Positions 42,467-51,918 are shown, numbered from the stretch's first letter. The stretch is DNA of 64,000 bases from an uncultured Bacteroidaceae bacterium (GCA_944320785.1 CALUIR010000002.1:1-64000), one strand, 5' to 3'. Notes: generated from the letters alone by a model not told the origin. Program-made: numbers and translations.

Positions 42467-43408
42467 ATGGGACGAAAGCTGTTTTTCTGGATAAAAGCTG
42501 TCCTCATCGCATTCATCGCAATGCTCTTGGTCAGGACATTCGCTTTCACCTCCTGCACCATCCCGTTCTCCGGCATGGAAAACTCGCTCTACCGGGGCGA
42601 CTGTGTCATTGTCAACAAATGGAGCTACGGGCTGCGCACTCCCCTGATGGCTTGGTTTTCCTACCATCGATGGGGCAAATGCCACGTTCGGAAAGGAGAC
42701 ATTGCCGTGTTCAACAACCCATGCCCCGCCAATCCACAATTGCCCGCCGACAAACGAGAGGTATTCATCAGCCGTTGCATGGGCTTGCCTGGCGACACGC
42801 TCATGCTGGCATTCCCCCAATTAGACATGACGCCGAGCCTCATCCTCAGCCCTGACTACAAATCGCTCTATGCCTACCACAAAGACAATGAAGATGCCCT
42901 GTTGCAAGCCATGCGCCAATTGCACATTGAAAATAATGAACTGGTGGGCTTCGCCGACAGCGCTTTCATCAGAAGTTTCAGCCATTATGAAATATACCTG
43001 CTGAGGCAAAAAATGGGGCAAGCCGTCCGTTTCCATTCCTTGCAACATACGGACAAAGAAAACATACATCCTTTCGTGGTTCCCCGAAAAGGCATGAAAA
43101 TAGGCATTTACCCTTGGAACATCCGCCTGATACACGATGCCATCAACTGCCATGAGCATGAAAAGGCAGAAATAAAGGGAGATACCTTGTTCATCAACGG
43201 GCATCCTGCCACCTCTTATTCATTCTCTGATAATTACTATTGGATGGTTTCCAACAATGCCATCAACAGAAACGATTCCCGCCAGTTTGGATTCGTGCCT
43301 GAAAGCCACCTCATTGGGAAAGCTGTCTTCGTGTGGTTCTCCAAAGACCCGGATGCAGGTTGGTTCGATGGTTACCGTTGGAACCGTTTCCTTCATCTCG
43401 TGAAATAA
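42467..43408 (+). CDS. Signal-peptidase-I-like paralogue lacking the catalytic dyad
   Basis: A 313-residue S26-family protein with an N-terminal membrane anchor (about 5-27). The box B segment reads TIPFSGMENSL: the position of the nucleophile Ser (before Met in IPSxSM) is Gly36, with a Ser one residue earlier. Box D reads ISRCMGLPGD, so the general-base Lys is replaced by Ser102. The box E-like segment is MVSNNAINRNDSR. The fold looks kept but the dyad does not, so it may be an inactive regulator or partner of the active paralogue just upstream. Alternatively it uses Ser35 with another base. Confidence 0.85.
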   Translation: MGRKLFFWIKAVLIAFIAMLLVRTFAFTSCTIPFSGMENSLYRGDCVIVNKWSYGLRTPLMAWFSYHRWGKCHVRKGDIAVFNNPCPANPQLPADKREVFISRCMGLPGDTLMLAFPQLDMTPSLILSPDYKSLYAYHKDNEDALLQAMRQLHIENNELVGFADSAFIRSFSHYEIYLLRQKMGQAVRFHSLQHTDKENIHPFVVPRKGMKIGIYPWNIRLIHDAINCHEHEKAEIKGDTLFINGHPATSYSFSDNYYWMVSNNAINRNDSRQFGFVPESHLIGKAVFVWFSKDPDAGWFDGYRWNRFLHLVK

Positions 43409-44058
43409 TGGAAAAGTCAGCATACCTCAGTTCCGCCTACCTTGCGCCGGTGCAATATTACGCCAAACTGTATGAATACCCGCACGTCTATGTGGAACAA
43501 TATGACCATTACCTGAAACAAACTTACCGCAACCGTTGCATCATCGCCACGGCAGAAGGCACGCAGGCACTATCCATTCCCACAGAAAAGCCTTCCACGC
43601 CCAAATGTTTCATGAAGGACATCCGCATCTCCGACCACGGGCGATGGCGGCATCTGCATTGGACTGCATTGGAATCGGCCTACAAGTCAAGCCCCTATTT
43701 CGATTATTACCAAGACGACCTGCGCCCGTTCTACGAAAAGAAGTACACATTCCTCTTTGACTTCAACGAAGCGCTTTGCCACACCATTTGCCAATTAATA
43801 GACTTGCATGCCGACATCCGGCGGAGCAACGACTACAAACAAGTGTTCGATAGCGGCGAATCCGACTTCCGGGAAAGTATCCATCCCAAGAAAAACTTCC
43901 GCGATGATGCGCAATTCGCCATCCGGCCTTACTACCAAGTATTCGAGAAGAAACACGGCTTCATCCCCAACCTCAGCATTGCCGACCTGCTGTTCAACAT
44001 GGGGCCGGAAAGCCTGCTCATCTTGAGGGATAGCGTGAAAAACAACAGTCAATCGTAA
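43408..44058 (+). CDS. WbqC family protein
   Basis: A 216-residue cytoplasmic protein of the WbqC group: SSAYLAPVQYYAKLYEYPHVYVEQYDHYLKQTYRNR at the start is typical. WbqC proteins occur near glycan and aminotransfer genes; the reaction is not established. Its start overlaps the lepB-like stop by one base (TAATG). The last 10 bp overlap the converging M16 protease gene. Confidence 0.88.
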   Translation: MEKSAYLSSAYLAPVQYYAKLYEYPHVYVEQYDHYLKQTYRNRCIIATAEGTQALSIPTEKPSTPKCFMKDIRISDHGRWRHLHWTALESAYKSSPYFDYYQDDLRPFYEKKYTFLFDFNEALCHTICQLIDLHADIRRSNDYKQVFDSGESDFRESIHPKKNFRDDAQFAIRPYYQVFEKKHGFIPNLSIADLLFNMGPESLLILRDSVKNNSQS

Positions 44059-45284
44059 ACCAAAACGGAAAGGTTGTCGTCGGCAAACAATTCGTTCGCC
44101 ACCTCAAGCAAGCCGGAAGCATCCAACCGCCCTATCCGCTCAAACAAAACTTGCCGAGAATCAAAACGGCCGTAATGCAGGAAAGCCTTACCCATATCCA
44201 ATGCCTCGTTCTCGAAATTGTCTGAAGCCACTCCTATCTGCCCTATCAACTGCTTCTTGGCCGCCGACAATTGCAGAGTGGTCAACTTCCGCTCCCTCAA
44301 TTTCTTCAATTCCGAACGGACAAGCGACATGCACCGCTCCGCATGTTCATGTTCCGTGCCAAAATAAATGCAGAACACTCCCGCGTCTGTGTACGACATC
44401 AGGCACGACTCAACATTATACACCAATCCCCGGCGTTCGCGCAAGGCAACGTTCAAACGGCTGTTCATTCCCGGCCCGCCCAAGATGTTGTTCAGCAGAA
44501 ACAATCCCGTGCGTCTCTCATCATGGGCATGGTAGGCACGGCAACCCATCATGACATGCGATTGGTGCGTGTCTCTCGCCACGCGACGGCGCAAAGGAAC
44601 ATACGCCAAAGGGCATTCACGCTTCAGTACCACTCGCCCGGAAGGAATGCCTGCCAAATAACGCTCAGCACAACGCACGATACGATCCAAAGAAATATCT
44701 CCTTTCAAGAAAAACACCATGTTCGCCGGGCAATAATAGCGGCGCACAAAACGAAGCACATCTTCCGTGCGGAACTCTTTCAATCGCTCCTGCCGGCCTA
44801 AAATGTTTCTCCCCAAAGGATGCCCTTGAAACAACATGCCCTCAAACTCATCATAAATCAGTTCTGAAGGAGAATCCTCATAGGAACGGATTTCATCCAA
44901 TACCACCTCCACCTCCCGGTCAATCTCCCGCTGAGGAAAAACAGAATGGAACACGATATCAGCCAAAAGTTCGAAAGCACGCTGGAAATGTTCTTTCAGG
45001 AAAGCCGAATACACCACTGTCTCCTCCTTGTTAGTGAAAGCGTTCAAATCGCCGCCCACGTTCTCCATACGGTTCAGGATATGCCACGCCTTGCGCTTCT
45101 CCGTCCCTTTGAATATCAAATGCTCCACAAAATGTGCCATTCCCTCCTCGCCATCGTCCTCATCCCGCGTGCCAGCATCGATGGCAAAGCCGCAATAGAC
45201 CACTGGCGACAAAGATGGCATACGGATAATCCTCAGGCCATTTCCCAATGTATATGTCTGGCATTCGCTCATATTCCTTGTCAT
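44049..45284 (-). CDS. M16 family metallopeptidase
   Basis: A 411-residue zinc protease of the pitrilysin type, single-domain pair size. The zinc-binding HxxEH is in MAHFVEHLIFKGT (about residue 50), with the distal Glu in VVLDEIRSYEDSP. It has no obvious signal peptide, so it is probably cytoplasmic. The start is uncertain: ATG at 45284 or at 45272; the -7 box at 45296-45303 leaves a leader of about 5 or 17 nt, which favours the second. Confidence 0.92.
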   Translation of the reverse strand: MTRNMSECQTYTLGNGLRIIRMPSLSPVVYCGFAIDAGTRDEDDGEEGMAHFVEHLIFKGTEKRKAWHILNRMENVGGDLNAFTNKEETVVYSAFLKEHFQRAFELLADIVFHSVFPQREIDREVEVVLDEIRSYEDSPSELIYDEFEGMLFQGHPLGRNILGRQERLKEFRTEDVLRFVRRYYCPANMVFFLKGDISLDRIVRCAERYLAGIPSGRVVLKRECPLAYVPLRRRVARDTHQSHVMMGCRAYHAHDERRTGLFLLNNILGGPGMNSRLNVALRERRGLVYNVESCLMSYTDAGVFCIYFGTEHEHAERCMSLVRSELKKLRERKLTTLQLSAAKKQLIGQIGVASDNFENEALDMGKAFLHYGRFDSRQVLFERIGRLDASGLLEVANELFADDNLSVLVYD

Positions 45285-45295
45285 TTATTGGCGGG

Positions 45296-45303
45296 CAAAG
45301 TTA
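45296..45303 (-). promoter_or_regulatory. -7 promoter box TAACTTTG of the M16 peptidase gene
   Basis: Exact TAnnTTTG match 12 bp upstream of the first ATG (45284) and 24 bp upstream of the second (45272). Confidence 0.65.
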
Positions 45304-45456
45304 CAACAAAGCACCGGAAAACTTCCGCCTGGCCGAAAATTTTCACACGGGTGACAGGAAGTTTCTATGCGGGCAATCAGAAAAATAACCCTGCCCCCAT
45401 GTTGCATCTTTATGCCAAAATGCAGATATTTGCACCACCTAATACAAACTTTCGGT

Positions 45457-45990
45457 ATGGAAAAAATTGGAATTTTCTGTTCCGCCTCCGATTCCATCGA
45501 CAGAATCTATTTCGAAAAAACCGCAGAATTAGGCGAATGGATGGGAAAAGAAGGCAAAACATTAGTGTACGGCGGCTCAAACATGGGGCTGATGGAATGC
45601 ATCGCGCAGGCCGTGAAGCAAAATGGAGGAACCATCATCGGCGTGGTTCCTACCAAATTAGAAGAAGCAGGACGGGCAAGCAACCTTTTGGATAAAACCA
45701 TCCGTACCATCGGATTAAGCGACCGAAAAGACACAATGGTAGCCCTCTCCGACATCCTCGTTGCCCTGCCCGGCGGCATTGGCACAATGGATGAGATATT
45801 CCATACCTTGGCCGAAGCGTCCCTCGGATATCATGCCAAGAAAGTCATCCTCTACAATATCAACGGGTTCTACGACCATTTGCGGGAAATGCTGGAAATA
45901 TTCCGCCAAAGACATTTCATAAAGAGTCCCTTGGAACATCGCCTTCTCGCGACCCGTGACTTTGAAGAACTGAAACACTTATTGCAATAA
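45457..45990 (+). CDS. LOG-family Rossmann-fold nucleotide phosphoribohydrolase
   Basis: A 177-residue protein of the LOG / TIGR00730 family. The PGGxGTxxE motif appears as PGGIGTMDEIF (about 104-114), with VYGGSNMGLM near residue 40. LOG enzymes release free bases from nucleoside 5'-monophosphates; in bacteria the physiological substrate is often AMP or unknown. The ATG at 45457 was chosen because homologues begin MEKIGIFC-like. It is 24 bp before a PfkB kinase gene. Confidence 0.92.
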   Translation: MEKIGIFCSASDSIDRIYFEKTAELGEWMGKEGKTLVYGGSNMGLMECIAQAVKQNGGTIIGVVPTKLEEAGRASNLLDKTIRTIGLSDRKDTMVALSDILVALPGGIGTMDEIFHTLAEASLGYHAKKVILYNINGFYDHLREMLEIFRQRHFIKSPLEHRLLATRDFEELKHLLQ

Positions 45991-46014
45991 ATAAAAATAA
46001 AGGAAAAGAACATC

Positions 46015-46968
46015 ATGCGGAAAGTCATCGGCATCGGAGAAACCATCTTAGACATCCTGTTCAAAAACGGGCAACCCACAGCAGCCGTACCCGGAGGCTC
46101 TGTATTCAACGGAATGATATCCTTAGGAAGACTTGGCATCAACGTGAGCTTCATCAGCGAAGTAGGCAACGACAAAGTCGGCGACATCATCCTTGACTTC
46201 ATGAAGGAGAACGGGGTCAGCACCCAATACGTCAGCCGTTTCCCCGACGGGAAATCCCCTGTTTCGCTCGCCTTCCTCAACGAAAGAAACGATGCCGAAT
46301 ACGTCTTCTACAAGGACGCGCCAAACCAACGCCTTGATACCGGATACCCGGAGGTCTGCAAAGATGACATCGTGGCATTCGGCTCCTATTTCTCGCTTAA
46401 TCCCGTCCTGCGCGACAAAGTCAGCGAATTCCTCTCCTACGCCAGCCAGCAAGGAGCCATCCTTTACTATGACCCCAACTTCCGAAGCGCACACAAAAAC
46501 GAAGCGTTGAAACTGGCACCCACTATCATTGAAAACTTGGAATACGCCGACATCGTGCGAGGAGCCGACCAAGACTTCATGAACATGTACAACGGGATGG
46601 ACAGCATCGACCAAATATACCGCAACAAAATCGGATTCTACTGCCCCGTCTTTCTCTGCACCTCCGGCGAAGGACCCATCAGCCTCCGCACCGGGAAACT
46701 GTCAAAAGAATACAAAGTGCCACGCTTGGAAACCGTCAGCACGGTAGGCGCAGGCGACAGCTTCAACGCCGGCATCATCTACGGCCTCTTGGAACAAGGC
46801 ATCCGCCGCGACCAACTCAACCAAATGGACGAAACGGAATGGGACAAAATCATCGGCCACGGCATCAACTTCTCCTCCAACGTCTGCATGAGCCTGAACA
46901 ACTACATATCCAAAGACTTCGCGGCCACCTACGGAAAAAACGGCTGCCAGCCATCATTTGCATATTAA
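46015..46968 (+). CDS. PfkB-family carbohydrate kinase
   Basis: A 317-residue sugar kinase of the ribokinase/PfkB type. N-terminal VIGIGETILDILF and PGGSVFNGMISLGRLG, and the C-terminal ATP/catalytic motif STVGAGDSFNAGI (Asp base in GAGD). The substrate could be fructose or another sugar; it is not evident. It forms a pair with the LOG gene; both act on phosphoribosyl or sugar compounds. Confidence 0.92.
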   Translation: MRKVIGIGETILDILFKNGQPTAAVPGGSVFNGMISLGRLGINVSFISEVGNDKVGDIILDFMKENGVSTQYVSRFPDGKSPVSLAFLNERNDAEYVFYKDAPNQRLDTGYPEVCKDDIVAFGSYFSLNPVLRDKVSEFLSYASQQGAILYYDPNFRSAHKNEALKLAPTIIENLEYADIVRGADQDFMNMYNGMDSIDQIYRNKIGFYCPVFLCTSGEGPISLRTGKLSKEYKVPRLETVSTVGAGDSFNAGIIYGLLEQGIRRDQLNQMDETEWDKIIGHGINFSSNVCMSLNNYISKDFAATYGKNGCQPSFAY

Positions 46969-47016
46969 AAAGGAAAGAAATAAGCCTGTCATACAACGTA
47001 TTCCATTTTTTATTCA

Positions 47017-47024
47017 TACTTTTG
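47017..47024 (+). promoter_or_regulatory. -7 promoter box TACTTTTG of the DEAD-box helicase gene
   Basis: Exact TAnnTTTG match 27 bp upstream of the TTG start at 47051. It lies downstream of the only in-frame upstream ATG (46958), so that ATG is not used by this promoter. Confidence 0.75.
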
Positions 47025-47050
47025 CAGCCAAATTCAAATATTGCAATAAA

Positions 47051-48877
47051 TTGAAAACGTTTAAAGAGCTTGGCATTTCAGAGGAAATACTGAAAGCAAT
47101 CGAAGAAATGGGCTACGAAAGCCCCATGCCCGTACAAGAAGAAGTCATCCCCTATCTGTTAGAAAAAAGTGACAGTGATGTTGTCGCATTGGCTCAAACC
47201 GGAACGGGAAAGACAGCCGCATTCGGCCTTCCGCTCATCCAAACCACCGATGTAAGCCAACGTGTTCCGCAAGCACTCATACTCTGCCCTACGCGGGAAC
47301 TGTGCCTGCAAATCGCCGGCGACCTGAACGACTATTCAAAATATGTCGAGGGATTGAAAGTGCTTCCCGTTTACGGAGGCTCATCCATAGAAAGCCAAAT
47401 CAAAAGCTTGAAAAAAGGAGTGCATATCATCGTAGCCACACCCGGACGGCTGCTTGACCTCATGGAACGCAAGACCGTCAAGCTGGAGACTGTCCACAAA
47501 GTGGTCATGGACGAAGCAGATGAGATGCTGAATATGGGATTCAGCGAAAGCATCAACGCCATCCTGGCCGAAGTGCCCGAAGACCGCACCACCCTGATGT
47601 TCTCGGCCACCATGTCGCCGGAAATATCACGCATCGCCAAAAAATACCTGCGCGACGCGAAAGAAATCACCATCGGCGTGAAAAACGAAGGCACCAAAAA
47701 CGTCAAACACGTCTATTACATGGTACATGCCAAGGACAAATACTTGGCACTGAAACGCATCGTTGACTATTACCCGCAAATCTATGCCATCATCTTCTGC
47801 CGCACGCGGAAAGAGACGCAGGAAATAGCCGACAAACTGATCCAAGACGGATACAATGCCGATTCCCTGCATGGGGAATTGTCGCAAGCACAGCGCGACC
47901 TCGTCATGCAGAAGTTCCGCCAACGCCATCTGCAACTGTTGGTGGCCACTGACGTGGCCGCACGCGGGCTTGACGTGAACGACCTGACACACGTCATCAA
48001 TTATGGATTGCCTGATGACACGGAAAGCTACACGCACCGAAGCGGACGAACCGGAAGAGCCGGGAAAACAGGCACATCCATCACCATCATGAACCTGCGG
48101 GAAAAAGGGAAGATGAAAGCCATAGAACGCATCATTGGAAAGAAATTTGAAGCAGGGGAGATGCCAACCGGAAAACAAATCTGCGAAAAACAATTACTGA
48201 AGGTCATCGATGACATTGAAAAAGTAAAGGTCAATGAAGAAGAAATAGCCGACTTCCTGCCCGACACGTTCCGCAAATTGGAATGGCTCACCAAAGAAGA
48301 CCTCATCAAACGCATGGTTTCATTGGAGTTCAACCGCTTCTTGGAATATTACCGCAATGCCAAAGAAATCGAGATGCCTTCGTCCGGGAAAGAACGGGAA
48401 AAAGAAAGGAAAGAAAGCCGCAGAGGAGGAAGCAGGGAAAAAGGCTCGCGCAAAGCCGAGGCCGGATATACCCGCTTGTTCCTGAACCTTGGGAAGAAAG
48501 ACGGTTTCTTCGCAGCGCAAATCATGGAACTCATCAACCGCAAGATGAAAGGCGAACATCCGGAAATAGGCCGCATCGACCTGATGCAGAACTTCTCGTT
48601 CTTCGAAGTTCCTGAAAGGGAAGCAAGAAGCGTGGTGAAAGCACTGAACAACAGCAACCTCAACGGCCGGAGAATCGTAGTGGAAGTAGCGGATGAAAAC
48701 GAAGGGAAAAGCGACAAAGCCGGAAAGAAACGCAAGCCGGAAAGCAGCAAAAAAACCTCACGTCCCCGTGAAGAACGGAAAAGCGTTCCTAAAGCCATTT
48801 CCATGAAAAAGGACGATTGGAAGCAATTCTTCATCCACGATGATGACGACCCTAAAGGCCGGAAACGGAAAAAATAA
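47051..48877 (+). CDS. DEAD-box RNA helicase with DbpA-like RNA-binding domain
   Basis: A 608-residue ATP-dependent RNA helicase. All core motifs are present: Q motif (SPMPVQEEVI), AQTGTGKTAAF, PTRELCLQI, VMDEADEML, SAT, and HRSGRTGRAGKTG. After a basic linker (KEREKERKESRRGG) comes a DbpA-type RRM (about 470-560; YTRLFLNLGKKDGFFAAQI) and a Lys-rich tail. It likely remodels rRNA or cold-stress RNA. The start is a TTG at 47051: homologues begin MKTF-ELG, and the promoter box at 47017 excludes the ATG at 46958, which would overlap the pfkB gene. Confidence 0.93.
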   Translation: MKTFKELGISEEILKAIEEMGYESPMPVQEEVIPYLLEKSDSDVVALAQTGTGKTAAFGLPLIQTTDVSQRVPQALILCPTRELCLQIAGDLNDYSKYVEGLKVLPVYGGSSIESQIKSLKKGVHIIVATPGRLLDLMERKTVKLETVHKVVMDEADEMLNMGFSESINAILAEVPEDRTTLMFSATMSPEISRIAKKYLRDAKEITIGVKNEGTKNVKHVYYMVHAKDKYLALKRIVDYYPQIYAIIFCRTRKETQEIADKLIQDGYNADSLHGELSQAQRDLVMQKFRQRHLQLLVATDVAARGLDVNDLTHVINYGLPDDTESYTHRSGRTGRAGKTGTSITIMNLREKGKMKAIERIIGKKFEAGEMPTGKQICEKQLLKVIDDIEKVKVNEEEIADFLPDTFRKLEWLTKEDLIKRMVSLEFNRFLEYYRNAKEIEMPSSGKEREKERKESRRGGSREKGSRKAEAGYTRLFLNLGKKDGFFAAQIMELINRKMKGEHPEIGRIDLMQNFSFFEVPEREARSVVKALNNSNLNGRRIVVEVADENEGKSDKAGKKRKPESSKKTSRPREERKSVPKAISMKKDDWKQFFIHDDDDPKGRKRKK

Positions 48878-48887
48878 GGAACATGCA

Positions 48888-48925
48888 AGAACGGCACTGC
48901 CTCGGAGGCAGTGCCGTTCTTTTTT
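48888..48925 (+). terminator. Intrinsic terminator between converging helicase and radical SAM genes
   Basis: Perfect 14-bp stem (AGAACGGCACTGCC / GGCAGTGCCGTTCT), 5-base loop and a T run on the plus strand. The minus strand has the hairpin but only a short T stretch. Confidence 0.92.
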
Positions 48926-48943
48926 ATGTGCAGCCCATCTTGG

Positions 48944-49720
48944 TCAATAAGAAGCCATAGCAGGGATGCCTTCTGCCTCCAACAAGCACACAATGCGGTC
49001 CAACTCTTCCCTAGAAGCCTTGCAAAGGCCGTGTCCGGGCGTTTCCCGGTCAATGGTATAGACCATCACTTCGCGTGGAGATATCTCCTTCACAGCCTTT
49101 ATCCAAGGCAACAAATATGTATCTGAAGTGTTGTCCACCTCCTTGCCTTCAAAAACACCTTTCATGAACATTGTCTGGATAATCAAACGCCCGCGAAAGG
49201 CTTTCAAGTGACGAATAATTTCCTCCACATCATAACGCCCGGCCGGCCGATCCACCCGGCAGATATAATCAGGGTCCACCGTATCCAGCTTCAGGATGTT
49301 GTTGTCCACCTTGCACAATGCTTGGAACACTCCTTCCCGTCCGATGAACGTGGAATTGCTCAGCACGCTGATTTTCGCCGCAGGGAAATAACGGTCACGA
49401 AGCGCAATGGTGTCGTCTATGATGGCGGAGAACTGCGGATGGCAAGTAGGTTCCCCGTTGCCTGCAAAGGTCAACACGTCAGGAACAATGCCGTCCTGCC
49501 GCATGGACTTCAGTTTTTCTTCCAGCTTCACGCGCACTTCCTCACGGGAAGGAAGCGGCAAGCGGGGGCGGCGTTCGGCATTGAACCCGCACTCGCAATA
49601 AATGCAATCAAAGGAACATACTTTCCCGTCGGCGGGAAGAAGGTTGATTCCCAAAGAAATCCCCAAACGGCGGCTGTGTACCGGCCCGAAAACGGGCGAA
49701 GGATAAATGATGGTTGACAT
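48944..49720 (-). CDS. Radical SAM protein (TYW1/COG0731-like)
   Basis: A 258-residue radical SAM enzyme. The 4Fe-4S motif CxxxCxxC is in VCSFDCIYCECG (about 33-44), followed by an SAM-binding TFAGNGEPT region. The layout HSRRLGISLGINLLP at the N terminus is common in the COG0731-like group. The substrate is unknown; one member of this broad group modifies tRNA. The start at 49720 gives the usual N terminus; a reading to 49831 would run into array F. Confidence 0.88.
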   Translation of the reverse strand: MSTIIYPSPVFGPVHSRRLGISLGINLLPADGKVCSFDCIYCECGFNAERRPRLPLPSREEVRVKLEEKLKSMRQDGIVPDVLTFAGNGEPTCHPQFSAIIDDTIALRDRYFPAAKISVLSNSTFIGREGVFQALCKVDNNILKLDTVDPDYICRVDRPAGRYDVEEIIRHLKAFRGRLIIQTMFMKGVFEGKEVDNTSDTYLLPWIKAVKEISPREVMVYTIDRETPGHGLCKASREELDRIVCLLEAEGIPAMASY

Positions 49721-49777
49721 GCGGTCCTCCTGTTTTTTAATGCCAGCAATCAGCTGTTGCAGGCACAAATGTAGGAA

Positions 49778-49909
49778 CAAATCACGAAACACTTTACAGA
49801 ACTTCCGCAAATTGTTCACAGAACATTTCAAAAAAGTTCATAGTACTTTTTCTAAAACATTCCAATGTTTTTTGAAAACCTTTGGAAGGCATTCATGCAG
49901 GCACCACAA
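49778..49909. repeat. Intergenic 22-bp-period tandem array F
   Basis: Six units running to 3 bp short of the beta-barrel gene stop. AGAAC or AGTAC cores at 49798, 49820 and 49842 are exactly 22 bp apart. It is the closest relative of array A (19 of 22 identical between the units at 49822 and 3820). In both cases the array follows a minus-strand stop codon directly. Confidence 0.82.
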
Positions 49910-49911
49910 TA

Positions 49912-51912
49912 TCAAAATTTCACCCGCAGCTGGCAATCGATGCCAGAACGGGTGGAGTAGGGGACTTCCACGGAAGGATGCCGGTAATGGGTGCGGTAGA
50001 TTTTAACAACGGCTGTGAAATGCCTGTTGAAATCATAACGGGCATACAGGGAGGAGCGCACACCTTTTCCATGGAAAGAAGGAAAAGAAAAAGCGTATAA
50101 CATGCCTCGTTCATAAATAGTTAACCGTGAAGCATAATCATCCGTATCGAATACGAAATAATGAACAGACAATTCCAACGGCACTTGTTGAAAACGATAA
50201 GCCAACTGTTGCGAAAACATATAACCGTAACTGGCGGGTTCGCCCTCCATGCGCACGGCAACAAAATCCAAAATCGTGCGGAAAGACAAGGAACGGGGCA
50301 AGGCGTATCCCAACTGATAACGGGCTTTATGCTTCACGCTTGGACGCACCTCACCGGGATGCAACGTAGAATTTTTGTCCTTCATTTCATATTGGTAACG
50401 CCAGAACATGGACAAGTCACGTTTCGGTGAATAAGTGGCTTGAAACAAACCATCGAATCCTGAAGAAGGCTTGTCCACACCATAACGCAACCAAGGAAAA
50501 TAGAAAAAATCCGCATACGCGAAGAATTTCCAATAACGAAACGGGGCAGCCTCAAAACTCATGTAATAGCCGCTCTCATTGCGTACGTCAGCACCTTCGG
50601 ACAAGGAGCGTGCAAACCATGAATAATACCGCTTCCCGTAATAACGGTGTGAAAACACCCATTGGTAACCTGAAGAAGGCTTGATGCGCAGCACATGCAG
50701 GGAAGCAATCCCCTTGTCTTGGCTGACTGCCACCTCGCCGGTGAAAAACATCTTCTTCCAACGGTATTTGTAATCCATGCCGAAAGCATAAAAATCTTCC
50801 CGGCGCGGATAAAACGCCGTATAAGGCTTCCAATCAGGAAAGAACAATTTGTTGAAACGGTTATAAACAGTTGTAACACCCAATTGAAAATCACCTAAAA
50901 TATACTTGATATTCGCTCCAACTACTTGAGAAACAAATTGATTTTTCTTTTCTGCATCTGAAGCCGTGCGGTGCAGCCCGTCTTTCCTCACGGAAGTTAT
51001 CAACCCGTTATCCACCGATGCATCTTGTTTCTTATACGAATAAAAACATGTCAGCAAGAATTTCTTCAAACGGTAAGAAGCGGCAACTCCCTGCAAATAA
51101 TTGTATTCATCCGTCGATGAATGCTTTCGGATGCCATTGTTGCGGTATCCGATAGAAGCAGCAGTGGAAGTCTTTCCCAAACCGAAATCCATGTTCATCA
51201 CCAAGCCTAATCCGAAACTCAAACGGTATTTCCCCAAAGCCAGCCCTTTCAGGTTCCTAAAATCCTTCAAAAAGAAATAATACGAATAATAATCATACCC
51301 CTTCCTGTTATGAGCCTTGAAAAACGGTTCACCCGCATCATTCTCAGCAGTCAAGCCCCAATACAGCTTATCCTTGTAATGAAAACCATAACGGACTGAA
51401 TGGTAAAGAGGGCGACCCACATAAGTGTCAAAATCCATGTCCGATTTCAAAGGGATATTCATCCGGGCAACCAGCTCGTTTTTGCCGTATTTGAACATTT
51501 CTTTCCAAGAAACACCGGGTTCTTTTCCCGGTTCACCCAAATAAACGAATGGCAGCAAATACTGGATTGTCTGGCGGTCCATTTCCTCTACAAGCTGCAA
51601 TTCATAAATCGTTTTCATGCCGCCCGTCACATACAAATAATACAAAAGATTTTCTATCTGCAAATCAGACAAAAAAGGCAACTGCTCCAATTGCTCCCTC
51701 GTTGCCGTATTGATATTCAGTGGATTCTCCCGCAATTCGGACAAAGATTCCATCGTGTTTTCCATAGATGACTGTTCTTCCTCATCATCTATGCCCATTT
51801 GCTCCAACACATCCTCTGCATCCAATGGCGAATAATTCTGGGAATGCAAGTTGACGGCAAACGAAAAGACGCACACACCACACAAACACACACTTTTCAA
51901 CAGCTTGTTCAT
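49912..51912 (-). CDS. Helix-hairpin-helix outer-membrane beta-barrel protein
   Basis: A 666-residue secreted protein. After a signal peptide (ending LHSQ) and an acidic stretch comes a ComEA-like helix-hairpin-helix pair (NPLNINTATREQLEQLPFLS, about 62-125), then a long beta-barrel-like region ending in aromatic IDCQLRVKF. Homologues in Bacteroidales are annotated only by the HhH part. DNA binding is not shown; the HhH may be a periplasmic plug or partner-binding module. The downstream-of-PorV-like position (6-bp gap) makes it the second gene of an operon. Confidence 0.85.
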   Translation of the reverse strand: MNKLLKSVCLCGVCVFSFAVNLHSQNYSPLDAEDVLEQMGIDDEEEQSSMENTMESLSELRENPLNINTATREQLEQLPFLSDLQIENLLYYLYVTGGMKTIYELQLVEEMDRQTIQYLLPFVYLGEPGKEPGVSWKEMFKYGKNELVARMNIPLKSDMDFDTYVGRPLYHSVRYGFHYKDKLYWGLTAENDAGEPFFKAHNRKGYDYYSYYFFLKDFRNLKGLALGKYRLSFGLGLVMNMDFGLGKTSTAASIGYRNNGIRKHSSTDEYNYLQGVAASYRLKKFLLTCFYSYKKQDASVDNGLITSVRKDGLHRTASDAEKKNQFVSQVVGANIKYILGDFQLGVTTVYNRFNKLFFPDWKPYTAFYPRREDFYAFGMDYKYRWKKMFFTGEVAVSQDKGIASLHVLRIKPSSGYQWVFSHRYYGKRYYSWFARSLSEGADVRNESGYYMSFEAAPFRYWKFFAYADFFYFPWLRYGVDKPSSGFDGLFQATYSPKRDLSMFWRYQYEMKDKNSTLHPGEVRPSVKHKARYQLGYALPRSLSFRTILDFVAVRMEGEPASYGYMFSQQLAYRFQQVPLELSVHYFVFDTDDYASRLTIYERGMLYAFSFPSFHGKGVRSSLYARYDFNRHFTAVVKIYRTHYRHPSVEVPYSTRSGIDCQLRVKF

Positions 51913-51918
51913 ATCCTC

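Noticed and set aside
46958-47050. N-terminal extension of the DEAD-box helicase
   Set aside because: It overlaps the pfkB end and precedes the -7 box; residues are not typical of the family.
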